Of a DNA stretch of 64,000 nt, positions 9,331-19,100 are shown piece after piece; the first letter of the stretch is position 1; each line of letters begins with the position of its first letter. Source of the DNA: Niveibacterium sp. 24ML (GTDB taxonomy: Bacteria > Pseudomonadota > Gammaproteobacteria > Burkholderiales > Rhodocyclaceae). The notes under the pieces are model-generated. The model made no database searches, had not been told where the DNA came from, and saw nothing but the letters and a program-made list of their open reading frames with translations. Position numbers and translations under genes: made by a program. Location: NCBI RefSeq assembly GCF_026586805.1, contig NZ_JAPFHA010000022.1, positions 20,803 through 84,802 on the forward strand, in the 5' to 3' direction.

Positions 9331-9726
9331 TCACTCGCGGCGCAAGGCTGCGAGCTCCTCCATCACCGCCGCCACCAGCGCCCTCACCTGCTCTGGACTC
9401 AAACCCGCCTCGTGCGGGTCCAGGTGCAGTTCCAGCCCGGGCCCGAGGTACACCCGCGACCAGACGCTGACCTGTCCCGCGCGTCGTGGCGCCTCGGGCA
9501 CATCAAGCGCACCGCCGCCGAGCAACTCGGCAATCCGCTCAAGTGAGAGGCCGGCCTCGGTCCAGCGGCGGATCTGCAGCAACTGATCAAGGTGAGACTG
9601 GTCGTACCACGCGCCACGGCGTTCGCCGTGCGGACGGCTCACCAGCCCGCGCTGGATGTAGTAGCGCACGGTACGCGGCGGCAAGCTCACCAGCTGAGCC
9701 AGTTCGTCAAGAGAGAGTCGCTTCAT
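9331..9726 (-). CDS. MerR-family transcriptional regulator
   Basis: 131 residues. The N-terminal 70 residues are a MerR winged helix: LSLDELAQLVSLPPRTVRYY, then a wing with RGAWYDQSHLDQLLQIRRW and a second helix pair (LSLERIAELLGG). Residues 75-131 are not the usual metal-binding tail and have no conserved Cys pattern, so the inducer is unlikely to be a metal. The gene leads directly into the VIT/VWA gene, with coding ends touching or overlapping depending on which start is used. It probably regulates its own operon from the 1-kb region to its right. Confidence 0.9.
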   Translation of the reverse strand: MKRLSLDELAQLVSLPPRTVRYYIQRGLVSRPHGERRGAWYDQSHLDQLLQIRRWTEAGLSLERIAELLGGGALDVPEAPRRAGQVSVWSRVYLGPGLELHLDPHEAGLSPEQVRALVAAVMEELAALRRE

Positions 9727-10732
9727 CGATTCCTCTATTTTGCAGCACTAGAACTGTCTTTTACGACTGTCTAACACGAACGTCAAGCACGGAGGGGCTC
9801 TGCGCGGCGTTTCACCACGACCGCTGCGGGAGTTTCCAAGTTAGAGTGTCGTGCGAAGCGCGGGCAGCACACCGCGACAAGGTGCGATGATCGGCGACGG
9901 CGGGTTGCTGGGCCCTTTACATTGGCCACGTACTCAGACGCCAAAACGCACGAAAATTGCCGATAACCGTTCCCCATTTCTCTTAGAGACAGTAACGGGG
10001 GGAGTGCTGAAAATTTCAGTTGTGACGATGCGCCAACCAACGCGGCCGCCAACGCTCGGGCCCCGGTTAAGCGGCTGCTTCAAGCTCACCGCGCTTGGCC
10101 AAATAGGTAGGGACTCGGCAAGTGAGCAGTCGCCGAGTCCCCGAGATGTTGCCCCGGGGCCGGCTGACGCGGTCAGGTTGCGGGAAGGATAACTTTCACC
10201 GCAAAACTCATTGACAGAGAACGGCTTATTGAGCCGGCAACAAACTATCAGTGATCGCCGGACACGCCGCAGAGAACGCCGCGCCGGGGCAAGCAACGCA
10301 TGGGATCGTGCCGCTGTGAGAACACGTTGAGTATCAACTCCGAAAGCGCGACGACCGGCGAAGAATCGCTCCTTCGATTTGCATCCGACAGACGCAAACC
10401 TGAATGCAGTCAAGCCCTTGGCTGACGGCCTCGCCTGCTCCCCTCACTGCTCGACTTGCCCTCATTAGGGACACCACCCTCGCTGGTCGGCAAGGTTTGC
10501 TCCAATGCTGTTGAGCATCCTCGCGGCATGGCAACTTGGCAAACCTGCATTCAGAGCGGGCGGGGAAGAAAGCAATCGGGCAACAACCTCACTAGGAAAG
10601 CCCCCTTCTTGCCCAGAAAGCCGCACACCCGGCACGCCGCACTCACGTCGGTTCCAGCCAACTGGATCTGCCCAATCCAACTGCCATGCAGGCCCTCATT
10701 GCGGCGGCGATCACTGCGCCGCTCGACGCGAT
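9727..10732. other. Kilobase gap without a convincing gene
   Basis: This lies between the start of the MerR gene and the stop of the gene at 10733. It should contain the MerR promoter. The only frame of any length is leftward, 9934-10413; it crosses the repeated 83-nt element and has no recognisable domain, so I do not call it. The one structured feature I see is the repeat at 9972-10054. Confidence 0.5.
9972..10054 (+). repeat. 83-nt intergenic element, copy 1
   Basis: This shares with 24814-24896 a fixed layout: CCCCATTT, 9 variable bases, ACAGTAACGGGGGGAGTG, 31 variable bases, CAACGCGG, 4 bases, CAACG. All three spacings are the same in both copies, while the spacers differ. Both copies are on the same strand and both are in long non-coding gaps. 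That pattern suggests selection on blocks, such as a protein site or a structured RNA. Function unknown. Confidence 0.6.
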
Positions 10733-11815
10733 CTACCGGTCGTGCGCCGAGTACAGCCACCAAGCGCCAAAGGCTTGTCGATGAGCGAACGCGAGCGCGC
10801 CGAGGTCCTCCTTGCTCAGGACGAAGCGCACTTCGTGCGTCGACCAGCGAATGAATGCCCCAAGTGACGCTGGCGGACCGCCGAAGCCGGGTGTGCGATC
10901 GGGGCGGCCCGCAATCACGGTGAGCGCAGAGGCAACGAACCCCTCATAGGACACATGGACATGGCCCCCTGCGGCTTCCGCCGAGCACGGATAGCCCATG
11001 TCCGGCGCGTACAGGGCCAAAGCGCGTTCGGGGGGCACACCCTCCGCTTCTGCACGGAGCACTTGCAGGGCGATGAGCCCCCGCCAGGCCTGCAGATCCG
11101 GCACAAGGCAGGTGACTTCCCGGATGCCGTGCTGCTCGATGAAGTCGAACAGTTGTTCACGTACATCTTCCGGCATCAGTACCGCTGGCGCGCGTCCATG
11201 CGCAGCCAGCCCGCCTGCGCGGGGAATTTCCGCAAGGCGATCGCTGACATGGCGCCCCGCACACATGAGCGCAAGCTCGCGCTGGACGAGCAGATCGTCA
11301 CTTTGCTCAAGCGCGCGCTGCGCGCGACGGGTGGCCTGAAGCAAGCGATCGATGTAAGCATCCCACCGGGTTTCGCGGCGACTGGTGGTCCACAGCGCCT
11401 GGGCTTCCGAAGCATCGTCCAGGTCGTCGGCCCAAAGAACATCGTCGAACGCAACAAGCAAGCCCCCCGACCCATCCGCGCGGAGGAGGCCCGGCCAACG
11501 GCCTGATAACCCGCTTCGAAGTTCGCGACGGAACGGCGCCGGGGCTCCTGCGCATCCAACCTCAATGTAGTGGTGCAGATCACCGGCACGCCGGGTTTGC
11601 ATGAGTTCGTAGACCCGAAGCCCTCGCGAGGCCGCCCGGATCAACGCCGCGAGCGGTTCCGCGCTCACCAGGATCTCGATCGCCGGGGCGCCATCAGGGC
11701 CACGCATCGCACCGATGTTGAAGCGATGCGCTTCTGAACAGAGGATCAGGTCTTCAACCGCCACTTCAAAGCACGACGCGAGCGTCGGGTTCCTGAGGGG
11801 CCTCGCCTTGCTCAT
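10733..11815 (-). CDS. Protein of unknown function (about 360 aa)
   Basis: The frame is open from 12109, but the part beyond 11878 is antisense to the neighbouring membrane-protein gene. I choose the ATG at 11815 (MSKARPLRNPTLASC) because GGAG lies 8 nt upstream. An ATG at 11878, overlapping the previous stop, is the alternative. The protein is soluble and mixed alpha/beta, with no recognised motif. Residues near 240-290 (DVREQLFDFIEQHGIREVTC) suggest a Rossmann-like unit. It follows the small NLYAAP membrane-protein gene and precedes a kilobase without genes. Confidence 0.62.
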   Translation of the reverse strand: MSKARPLRNPTLASCFEVAVEDLILCSEAHRFNIGAMRGPDGAPAIEILVSAEPLAALIRAASRGLRVYELMQTRRAGDLHHYIEVGCAGAPAPFRRELRSGLSGRWPGLLRADGSGGLLVAFDDVLWADDLDDASEAQALWTTSRRETRWDAYIDRLLQATRRAQRALEQSDDLLVQRELALMCAGRHVSDRLAEIPRAGGLAAHGRAPAVLMPEDVREQLFDFIEQHGIREVTCLVPDLQAWRGLIALQVLRAEAEGVPPERALALYAPDMGYPCSAEAAGGHVHVSYEGFVASALTVIAGRPDRTPGFGGPPASLGAFIRWSTHEVRFVLSKEDLGALAFAHRQAFGAWWLYSAHDR

Positions 11816-11874
11816 CGATTGCTCCATTCGTTCAACGCTGATCGATTGGGCGCCCCGACGGGCGCGCACCGCGC

Positions 11875-12192
11875 TCATCGCAGCAAACGCCAGAGACCTC
11901 GCACTGGCGCGCCGGCCTTCGGCACCACGAAGCACTGGCGCAGCCATATCGTCGCCACCAAGCCGGCAACGCAACCCACCGGGATAGCCCAGGACACAAG
12001 CGACTCGCCCGTCAGTACAAGGAACGCTATGGTCAGGGGCAGCGGAATGAGGCACAGGATCACCAGGTCCAGCAAGGCGCGCACGATCGCGCACCCCCAT
12101 TCCACCCATTGAAGACGTCGAGAAGGGCTCTCATCCCGCAAGTCCGCGCGCGGAGCGGCGTAGAGGTTTTCGCGCTGCTTCGAATCCGTCAT
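11875..12192 (-). CDS. Small membrane protein with N-terminal NLYAAPRA motif (paralogue)
   Basis: 105 residues from the ATG at 12192 (MTDSKQRENLYAAPRA). It has the same design as the protein at 6640-6966: a short soluble head with NLYAAPRA, a WVEWG block, two hydrophobic helices and a C-terminal VRGLWRLLR. The similarity to 6640-6966 runs the full length, so the two arose by duplication. The frame overlaps the 5' part of the downstream frame. It is preceded by a WYL regulator in the same direction, about 50 nt away. Confidence 0.68.
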   Translation of the reverse strand: MTDSKQRENLYAAPRADLRDESPSRRLQWVEWGCAIVRALLDLVILCLIPLPLTIAFLVLTGESLVSWAIPVGCVAGLVATIWLRQCFVVPKAGAPVRGLWRLLR

Positions 12193-12239
12193 GTGTTGCT
12201 CTGGTCGGCCCTCGTGGATGTACGAACCAGGAGGCTTTG

Positions 12240-13220
12240 CTATCGCTTTAGCGCCAGCATCGCTTCGAGGGATTTGGCCAGGCGCGTCTTGACCTCGTCT
12301 CGCAGCGAATCGGGCCCGATCACCTCGACTTCCGGCAGGTGGCGCATCACGTCCATCGCCAGTTCGAAGGGGGCGCTGTAGGGAATACGCAGGGTGTAGT
12401 AGCCCGCGTCGTCGAAGGCGCCTTGCTGGTCCGGGTGCCAGGTTTCCTTGCTCACCCAGCGCGCGCGTTCCGGTGCGAAACGCAGTTCCGCCCATTCGAC
12501 TTTCTCGCCGGAGAAAATGCCGTAGCCCGCGTCGAGCACCGCCTTCAACTGGCGCTCTGACACGTCTTTGGCGGCCTCGGTACTGCTCCACACCCCTTCG
12601 ATCGCATCCAGCCCAAAGCTGCGCAGTTCATCGCGCAGGTGGCACCAGGCTTCGAGGTACCAGTTTTCGCGGTAGTAGGTCAGCCGCTGCGGCGAGACTT
12701 CGCGGCGCGTCAGCTCGTTGCGCCCGCGGTGGCGATGGTCGATCACCAGGCGCTGGCGCTTGAGCACCGCGTGGGCAATCGGCGTGAAGTGGCGGGGCTC
12801 ATAACGACGACCGCTCAAACGCATCACACGGATGCGTTTGTTCACCACTTCAAGCGGGATGTCTTCGCGATCGAGCATCGCGCGCAGCCTTGTCAGCAAG
12901 GGCTGCACATGCGGCGTCAGGAGCCCCGGACCGAGGCATTCCAACAAAGCCTCCATCGACAGCAGCGCGTGGATTTCCGCCGCCGAGAACCACATGCCGG
13001 GCAGCTCGAACGATGGCGTCCTTGCGTCGGTCTCGTAGCGATATCCGCCAGCATCGCGGTCCCAGACTATGGGCGCTTCCAAGCGCGAGCGCAGGTATTC
13101 CAGATCGCGCTTGAGCGTTGCGAGCGAGACCTCGAGCTCGGCCAACAATTCGTCCCGGCTCACCACCCGTCGTTCGGCGATCAGGCGATCGATCTTGTAG
13201 AAGCGTTCGGTGCGGTCCAT
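12240..13220 (-). CDS. WYL-domain transcriptional regulator
   Basis: 326 residues with the usual order: HTH (RDELLAELEVSLATLKRDLEYL, about 20-45), a linker, a WYL domain (RLTYYRENWYLEAWCHLRDE, about 185-205) and a C-terminal extension with FELAMDVMRHLPEVEVIGPD. The family acts as repressors or activators responding to ligands bound by the WYL barrel. It precedes the membrane-protein gene at 12192 and is divergent from the small gene at 13327, about 100 bp away. Either could be its target. It differs from the two long WYL proteins at 50894 and 54473. Confidence 0.9.
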   Translation of the reverse strand: MDRTERFYKIDRLIAERRVVSRDELLAELEVSLATLKRDLEYLRSRLEAPIVWDRDAGGYRYETDARTPSFELPGMWFSAAEIHALLSMEALLECLGPGLLTPHVQPLLTRLRAMLDREDIPLEVVNKRIRVMRLSGRRYEPRHFTPIAHAVLKRQRLVIDHRHRGRNELTRREVSPQRLTYYRENWYLEAWCHLRDELRSFGLDAIEGVWSSTEAAKDVSERQLKAVLDAGYGIFSGEKVEWAELRFAPERARWVSKETWHPDQQGAFDDAGYYTLRIPYSAPFELAMDVMRHLPEVEVIGPDSLRDEVKTRLAKSLEAMLALKR

Positions 13221-13326
13221 GTCAGGGTTTCGTTTTGACGATGACAGCGATGATGCAGCAGGAGTGGCTCACCGCATGAGCCAGCAGTGCGAAAGAATGC
13301 GATCCATCAACCTTGGGAGGCTTTTC

Positions 13327-13581
13327 ATGCTGTCGACCCCCGCTTACTTCTGCCGCCCGCGCACGCCCGGCAATCGGCCACGCCTCGATCCGGCAAACGC
13401 AGATGGCGATGCGGTCGTCGCGCTGGAAGCCTTGTTGCGCTGGGCACGCAGTTCCGGACGCCCGTTCGATGCAGTGCTGCCGTTGGTGAACGGACGCTTC
13501 GCGCCAGCCGATATCGTGGCTTTCATGGATCGCACCCGCCCCGGCGCAGCATCCCTGCGTGAGGTTTTCGATGGGCTTTAG
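13327..13581 (+). CDS. Small protein of unknown function (84 aa)
   Basis: The frame is open from 13210, but the ATG at 13327 has GGGAGG about 7 nt upstream and gives MLSTPAYFCRPRTPGN. The protein is acidic in the middle (DPANADGDAVVALEALLRW) and ends in a helix-rich tail. No family is recognised. It is 47 bp upstream of, and in the same direction as, the gene at 13629, and divergent from the WYL regulator, which may control both. Confidence 0.6.
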   Translation: MLSTPAYFCRPRTPGNRPRLDPANADGDAVVALEALLRWARSSGRPFDAVLPLVNGRFAPADIVAFMDRTRPGAASLREVFDGL

Positions 13582-13628
13582 GCGCAGTCCCGCCCAACGT
13601 ATCGCGCTTTCCGACCAGGAGACCAAAC

Positions 13629-14186
13629 ATGCACGGCGATTCCGTCGACACCGAACACGAAGTGTTCAAACAAATGGCCCAACGCTGCAGCCAAGACGCG
13701 CCGAGCATCGACACCGGGCGCTCGCGCGGCCACCCGCTGACCCACCCGCGCTGGACCCGTGCCCTTGCGGATGATCGGGTCGTCAAACTGACCGACCTGA
13801 TCCAGTTCGGCACCTACGACGGCATGTTGTGCGGTTTCCCTGGCCAGTTCTGCGACGAAGTCGAGCAGCGCGGCGCGTATGCATTGCACCGTGCGCGCGA
13901 ACGCTTGCCGGCGCACTTCGGTCCGCCGGCCCTGCTCACCCCGCAGCGGTATCTCGGGGAAGTGGAACGTGCCGACGGCACATGCGAGCGCTGGCACCGC
14001 GTGGGCTTTGTCACCACGATTGCCGTGTTCGAATCCTCCGACTTCGCCCGTGATCCGGGACAGTGCTATTCGTCTCTGGCCGCCGTCTGGTTTCAGGATA
14101 CGTTCGGGCTGCCGACGGATCCCTGGGTACTCGCGCAGATCGACTCACTGGACTGGACTAGACTGGCGTGGGACTGGACACCCTGA
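13629..14186 (+). CDS. Protein of unknown function (185 aa)
   Basis: 185 residues with AGGAGACC about 6 nt before the ATG. The sequence includes a conserved-looking block LTDLIQFGTYDGMLCGFP and a C-terminal aromatic stretch (SLAAVWFQDTFGLPTDPWV, ending WTRLAWDWTP). There is no signal peptide or membrane helix. I do not recognise the family. It lies between a small unknown gene and the 5'-nucleotidase gene, about 106 bp from the latter, on the same strand. Confidence 0.68.
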   Translation: MHGDSVDTEHEVFKQMAQRCSQDAPSIDTGRSRGHPLTHPRWTRALADDRVVKLTDLIQFGTYDGMLCGFPGQFCDEVEQRGAYALHRARERLPAHFGPPALLTPQRYLGEVERADGTCERWHRVGFVTTIAVFESSDFARDPGQCYSSLAAVWFQDTFGLPTDPWVLAQIDSLDWTRLAWDWTP

Positions 14187-14292
14187 CCCGCAGCGCAGCA
14201 GCAAAGCGCCCAAACTCGCCTTTGGCGCGCGCTTCAGCGTGGCGCCCCGCCCTGCTGGCCTTTCAATCGACGCAGAAATCGCGGTAACGAAC

Positions 14293-15201
14293 ATGCCCCC
14301 TAGCCTCGCCGGAAAACTCGTAGTCGCCATATCGTCCCGCGCGCTCTTCGATCTGGAGTCGGAGAACGCGGTCTTCGAAGGGGGCAACGACAAGGCCTAT
14401 CGTGCCCTGCAACTAGAGCGCCTGGACAACCCGCCACCGATCGGCGTTGCGTTTCCACTCGTGCAGAAGCTTCTTCGGCTCAACACAGCAGCGGTGCAGC
14501 CCGTCGAGGTGGTCATCGCCTCGCGCAATGATCCGGTCAGTGGCTTGCGGGTGTTCCGCGCCGCCAAACACTATGGGCTTGCGATCGAGCGCGGCATCTT
14601 CACCCGCGGGCGCTCGCCGCATCGGTACCTGGCGCCGCTCAACGCGTCGCTGTTTCTCTCGGCCAATCCGCAGGACGTGCGGGCCGCCTTGCTGGCTGGG
14701 CACCCGGCGGCGCAGGTCTACCCCGCGTCCGCAGCCGATGCAGCCCGCAATCCGGACGAAATCCGCATCGCATTCGACGGTGATGCCGTGCTGTTCAGCG
14801 ATCAGGCAGAACGGGTGTTCAAGGGCGAGAGTCTTGAACGCTTCGTCGAGCACGAACTCATCCGCATTCACGAGCCCTTGCCGCCCGGCCCCTTCAAGCC
14901 CTTCCTCGCGGCGTTGCACGCGCTGCAATCACGGGACGTCGACGACACGGTGCGTATCCGCACCGCACTGGTCACCGCCCGCAGCGCCCCGGCACATGAG
15001 CGCGCGATCCGCACCCTGCTCCACTGGGGCATTGAAGTCGATGAAGCCTGCTTTCTCGGTGGCTTGCCCAAGGGCCCCTTCCTAAAAGAGTTCGAGCCGG
15101 ATTTCTTCTTCGACGACCAGGCAGGTCATTGCGAGGGCGCCGTGGGTGCCGGGCCGACTGGGCAGGTGTTGTACGGCATCGCCAACGAGGCGAATGCCTG
15201 A
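14293..15201 (+). CDS. Cytosolic 5'-nucleotidase (PF06189-type)
   Basis: 302 residues from the ATG at 14293 (MPPSLAGKLVVAISSRALFD). The ORF is open further upstream, but that part overlaps the previous gene. Recognisable family features are KLVVAISSRALFDLE at the start, GVAFPLVQKLLRLN, VEVVIASRNDPVSGLRVF and the central FDGDAVLFSDQAERVF with the catalytic HAD-like Asp residues. The C-terminus has the expected FLGGLPKGPFLKEFEPDFFFDDQ. The enzyme hydrolyses nucleoside 5'-monophosphates in the cytoplasm. Length matches the family. It is not obviously linked to its neighbours. Confidence 0.92.
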   Translation: MPPSLAGKLVVAISSRALFDLESENAVFEGGNDKAYRALQLERLDNPPPIGVAFPLVQKLLRLNTAAVQPVEVVIASRNDPVSGLRVFRAAKHYGLAIERGIFTRGRSPHRYLAPLNASLFLSANPQDVRAALLAGHPAAQVYPASAADAARNPDEIRIAFDGDAVLFSDQAERVFKGESLERFVEHELIRIHEPLPPGPFKPFLAALHALQSRDVDDTVRIRTALVTARSAPAHERAIRTLLHWGIEVDEACFLGGLPKGPFLKEFEPDFFFDDQAGHCEGAVGAGPTGQVLYGIANEANA

Positions 15202-15376
15202 TCAAGCATTCACCTGAAGTACGTCCGACGCGGCCGTAGCTTCGTGCATGCCGCGCAATCTGATGCCTCCTTCCCGCTCCGTCGCAGACGCGTTGTGCGC
15301 ATCGGGCAGAGATGGCCAAGCGGCCGGAAAATTGCGCAGATCAAGACGCGCCCAAAAGAAGAAACGGCCGCCGGAG

Positions 15377-16159
15377 TCAGAGCCCTTCGACGTCAATGCC
15401 ATGCTCGGCAAGCCAGGCCCGGCGCTGCGCGTAGTCGGGCATGGCACGCTCGACGCGCAGCCAGAATGCCGGGGTGTGGTGCGGCTCGTGCAGGTGGGCC
15501 ATCTCGTGCACCACCACGTATTCGGCGATACGGGCTGGCAGCAAGATCGTCTTCCAGTGGAAGTACAGCCAGTCGCCCTTGCCGCAAGAACCCCACCTGA
15601 ACCCGAGGTCTTGCACCTTCACGCCGGCCGGTGCCACCTCCATGCGTGAGCGGTAGTCGGCCACCCTGGCCGATAGCCATACCCGTGCGCGCTCGCCATA
15701 CCAGCGGATGAAGTGCTCGCGCGCAGCGGGCAAGGCGTCCAGGCGCAGGCAGAAACGGCCCGCGGCCAGCTTCAGCGGCACGTCCTGGTCATCCAATCGC
15801 TTCAAGCGATAGCTGCGCCCCAGGTACAGGAAGCCCTCGCCACTCACAAAGGTCTTGCGCGGCACCTCGCGCTGCAGCCGATCCTTCTCTGCCAGCTTGG
15901 TGTAGATCCAGAAGCGTTTTTCCAGCACAAAGGTGCGCAGCGCGGCCTCGCCCACTTCGGGCGGCGCCGACAAGACCAGTTCGCCGTCGCGCTCCACGGT
16001 GATCTGCATCGTCTTGCGCCGTGCGCTGTGCCGCACGTTGAAGCGCAGTTCGTCCACCGTGAGTTCCTGCAACTTCAGCCCGTCGCGCATCAGCTCATGG
16101 GAGCCCCCCGCCGTGGGGGTGAGCAGCGATCTTGGGGCGGCGCGGCGATCGCTGCTCAC
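15377..16159 (-). CDS. YgjP/SprT-like (DUF45) zinc metallopeptidase
   Basis: 260 residues from a GTG at 16159 that overlaps the hsdR stop codon (GTGA). An ATG at 16090 (MRDGLKLQELTVDELRF) gives a shorter product of about 237 residues and may be the true start. The family signature is clear: VVHEMAHLHEPHH with HExxH at about 218-222 and a downstream His and FW. The N-terminal DELRFNVRHSARRKTMQI is also typical. These enzymes are often last genes of type I restriction operons, where their substrate is unknown. No membrane segment is seen. Confidence 0.88.
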   Translation of the reverse strand: MSSDRRAAPRSLLTPTAGGSHELMRDGLKLQELTVDELRFNVRHSARRKTMQITVERDGELVLSAPPEVGEAALRTFVLEKRFWIYTKLAEKDRLQREVPRKTFVSGEGFLYLGRSYRLKRLDDQDVPLKLAAGRFCLRLDALPAAREHFIRWYGERARVWLSARVADYRSRMEVAPAGVKVQDLGFRWGSCGKGDWLYFHWKTILLPARIAEYVVVHEMAHLHEPHHTPAFWLRVERAMPDYAQRRAWLAEHGIDVEGL

Positions 16160-19100
16160 ACCTGCACCAGCTTGTCGTGATTGGCACGCGCCTGCTCCAT
16201 CAACCTGTCGGCAAGCACCCCCGCCCGATCGGCATCCACCAGGGGCGGCCTCAGGCGCATCAAGTGCTCGAACAGCACGCCATCACGCAGGTTCTCCTGG
16301 TCCGGCAGCTTGTTCGGGCTCCAGATCCTTGGATTGCCTTTGAGTTCCTGCGACAGCAGCTCCACCAACTCCACCGTCACATCCTTCAGGCGCAAGAGTT
16401 CAGCGGCGCTTGGCGTCTGGCCCGCACAGGCCACGTCGAGCACCGTGCGCAGGAACGGGGCGCAATGCTCGGGCAAGTCGCCCGGCGCATCGGCACTTGC
16501 CGCCTGCCCGGCGCGCAACTCGTCGATGAGCTTCTGCAGCTGCGCAACCACCTCGTCCCACTGCTCGCCCAAAGTTTTCAGGATCTCGTTCAGCCGCTCC
16601 GAGAGCTTGCGGTACAGCACCGGGTCTTCGTCGGTGTGTTTGCGGATGTGCGAGCGAATCGCGTGTTCCATCTCGGATGCCTTCGCGCGGTCGTTTGCGG
16701 CACGCGCCACGTGCGTCTCGAACTCGGCGTCGGTCAGCTGGATCGGCGGAATCTTCGGGTCGATGCCCAGCGAAATCACATGGTCGTCGATCCGCTTGCG
16801 CACCTTGGCGCCAACATCCTTGCCCAGAATCGGCGTGTCCTTGTAGCGGTTGCGTGCGCGGGCGTAGATGTAGGCCAGCCGCTTCGCGTCGCCCGAGTAA
16901 GGCAGGCCCTCGGGGCGCGGCAGCACGGTATCCAGCGACGCCAGGAAGGCCTTGAGTTTCACAGCGAATTCCGCGCGCAGCCGCTCGCTGCCCAGCGCTT
17001 CGATGCAGGCCTCGGTGTCGTCCAGCGAATCGATGCCCTGCTTGCGAAACAGGTCCACCACGCGCAGGTGCCGGTCGCGCAGCACCGGCACCTCGTCCTT
17101 CAGACTGGCCAGCGCGCCTTTCACGTCCTCATCGGCATAGGCGGCCAAGGCCTCCTTCAAGTGCTGCGCCACGCCGTAGTAGTCCACCACGATGCCGCAG
17201 CGCTTGCCGAAGCCGGTGCGGTTCACCCGCGCAATCGCCTGCAGCAGCTCGGCTTCGCGGATCGGCCGGTCGAGGTACATCACGCCCTCGATCGGCGCGT
17301 CAAAGCCGGTCAGCAGCATCGACTTCACCACCAGGAAGGCCAGCGGGTCGGTCTTCTCGGGCTTGGCATGGAACAAGGGCTTCTTGAAGCGCTTGATCAG
17401 CTGCTCGTGCGCCGCGCCGTCTGTCCATGGCTTCCAGCCCGGGTCATCGTTGTTGCTGCCCGAAATGATGGGCGCAAACTCAATGCGTGAGAGCGTGTCG
17501 CGGTAGCGCCAGGCCTGCACCACCGCCTGCACCTTCGGCGGCCGCTGGCACAGCGCCTCGTCGTCCAGCGCCTTGTCTTCGGGCGGAAGCGCCTGCGCCT
17601 CGGCCAGCAGTTCGTCACGCGCCAGTTTCAGGGCCGCGAAGTAGCGCGTCGCCGCCAGGCGGCTGTAGGCCACCACCTGCGCCTTGTAGCCGTTGGGCAG
17701 GATGTTGGTGACGTAGTGGCGCAGCATGTCGCGCGCCTTGTCGGCGATCAGCGCCGGGGCGTCGAAGATGTGGCCCTTGGTGGCGTACTTCTGCTTGATC
17801 GCCTCCAGTTCCTCCGGCGTGTGCTGGCGGAACAAGTCCTCGAACAGCTCGTCGAGGCTGGCGCCGTCCTTGATCGCGCCGGTGGCCGTGCGGCCCTCGT
17901 AGAGCACCGGCACCGTGGCACCGTCGGCCTCGGCTTCCTTGATCGTGTAGCGGTCGATGAACTCGCCGAAGATTTCGTGGGTGCGCTTCTTCTCACCCAT
18001 GATGATCGGCGTGCCGGTAAAGCCAATACGCGCGCAGTTGGGCAGGCCCGCCAGCAGGCTGGCGTGCAGGTCGCCCGCCTGGGTGCGGTGCGCCTCGTCC
18101 ACCAGCACCAGGATGCTGTCGTCCTCGTTCAGCACCTCGAACTTCTCGTCGGCTTTGTCGCCTTTGCCGTAGGTGGCTTTGGGTTCTTCCACCTTCGGCA
18201 AGTCGTCCGACTTCAGCGGCGCATCGCCCGCGCTGTCCGGGTCGCGGTATTTCTGGATCGTGGCGAACACCAGCCCCGGCCCCTTGCGCCGCGCCAGCGC
18301 CTTCACGCCTCGGGTGCTATCGGCCACTTCCACCACCTCGCCGGTCAGCGTGGCCGTCACCGATAACTGGCCCTGCAAGTCCTTGCGGTCGGTGACCACG
18401 ATCACCTTGAAGCGCCGCAGCTGTGCATCGGCGCGCATCTTGCGCACCAGGAACACCATGGTCAGGCTTTTGCCCGAGCCTTGGGTGTGCCAGATGATGC
18501 CGCCGCGCTGGTCGCTCTCGCCATGCTGCAGGCGGGTCTGGCCGCGCTTGAGGCGGGCAATCGCCCGGCTCACCGCGCGGTATTGCTGGTAGCGGCACAC
18601 CGTCTTGATGGTTTGCCCGCCCGCCTGCATGAACAACATGAAGTGCTGCACCACATCCAGCAAATGCGCCGGGGCCAGCAGCCCGGCAATCAAACGCTCC
18701 TGTTCGGAAAGCGCCGTTTTGCCCAGCGCCTGCGCCACCTCGGTCTCCGAGCCGGTGCCATCCGGGCCCACCACCGTTTTCCACTGGGCGTAGTGCTCGA
18801 AGGCTGCCCCCACGCAGCCCACGCGCGCCTCGTCGAAGCTGGTGGCCACCAGCAACTGGTTGGTGGCGAACAGCGCCTCGTTGCCTTCGTTCTCGTCCAC
18901 CTCGAAGGCGGCCTTGCGCTGATTGCTGTAGCGGCGCAACTGGTCCACCGCATCGGCCAGCGGCTCGGGGATCGACGGGCTCTTGCACTCCACCACCACC
19001 AGCGGCATGCCATTCACCAGCAGCACCAAATCCGGCACGATGAACTGCTTGGCGCTGTTGAAACCGGGCGGGCAATCCACGCGGTACTGGTTGATCACCG

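Noticed and set aside
9934..10413. 159-codon leftward frame in the kilobase gap
   Set aside because: Crosses the 83-nt element and has no domain; no good ribosome site was seen.
16132..17490. 452-codon rightward frame
   Set aside because: Antisense to hsdR; low-information sequence.
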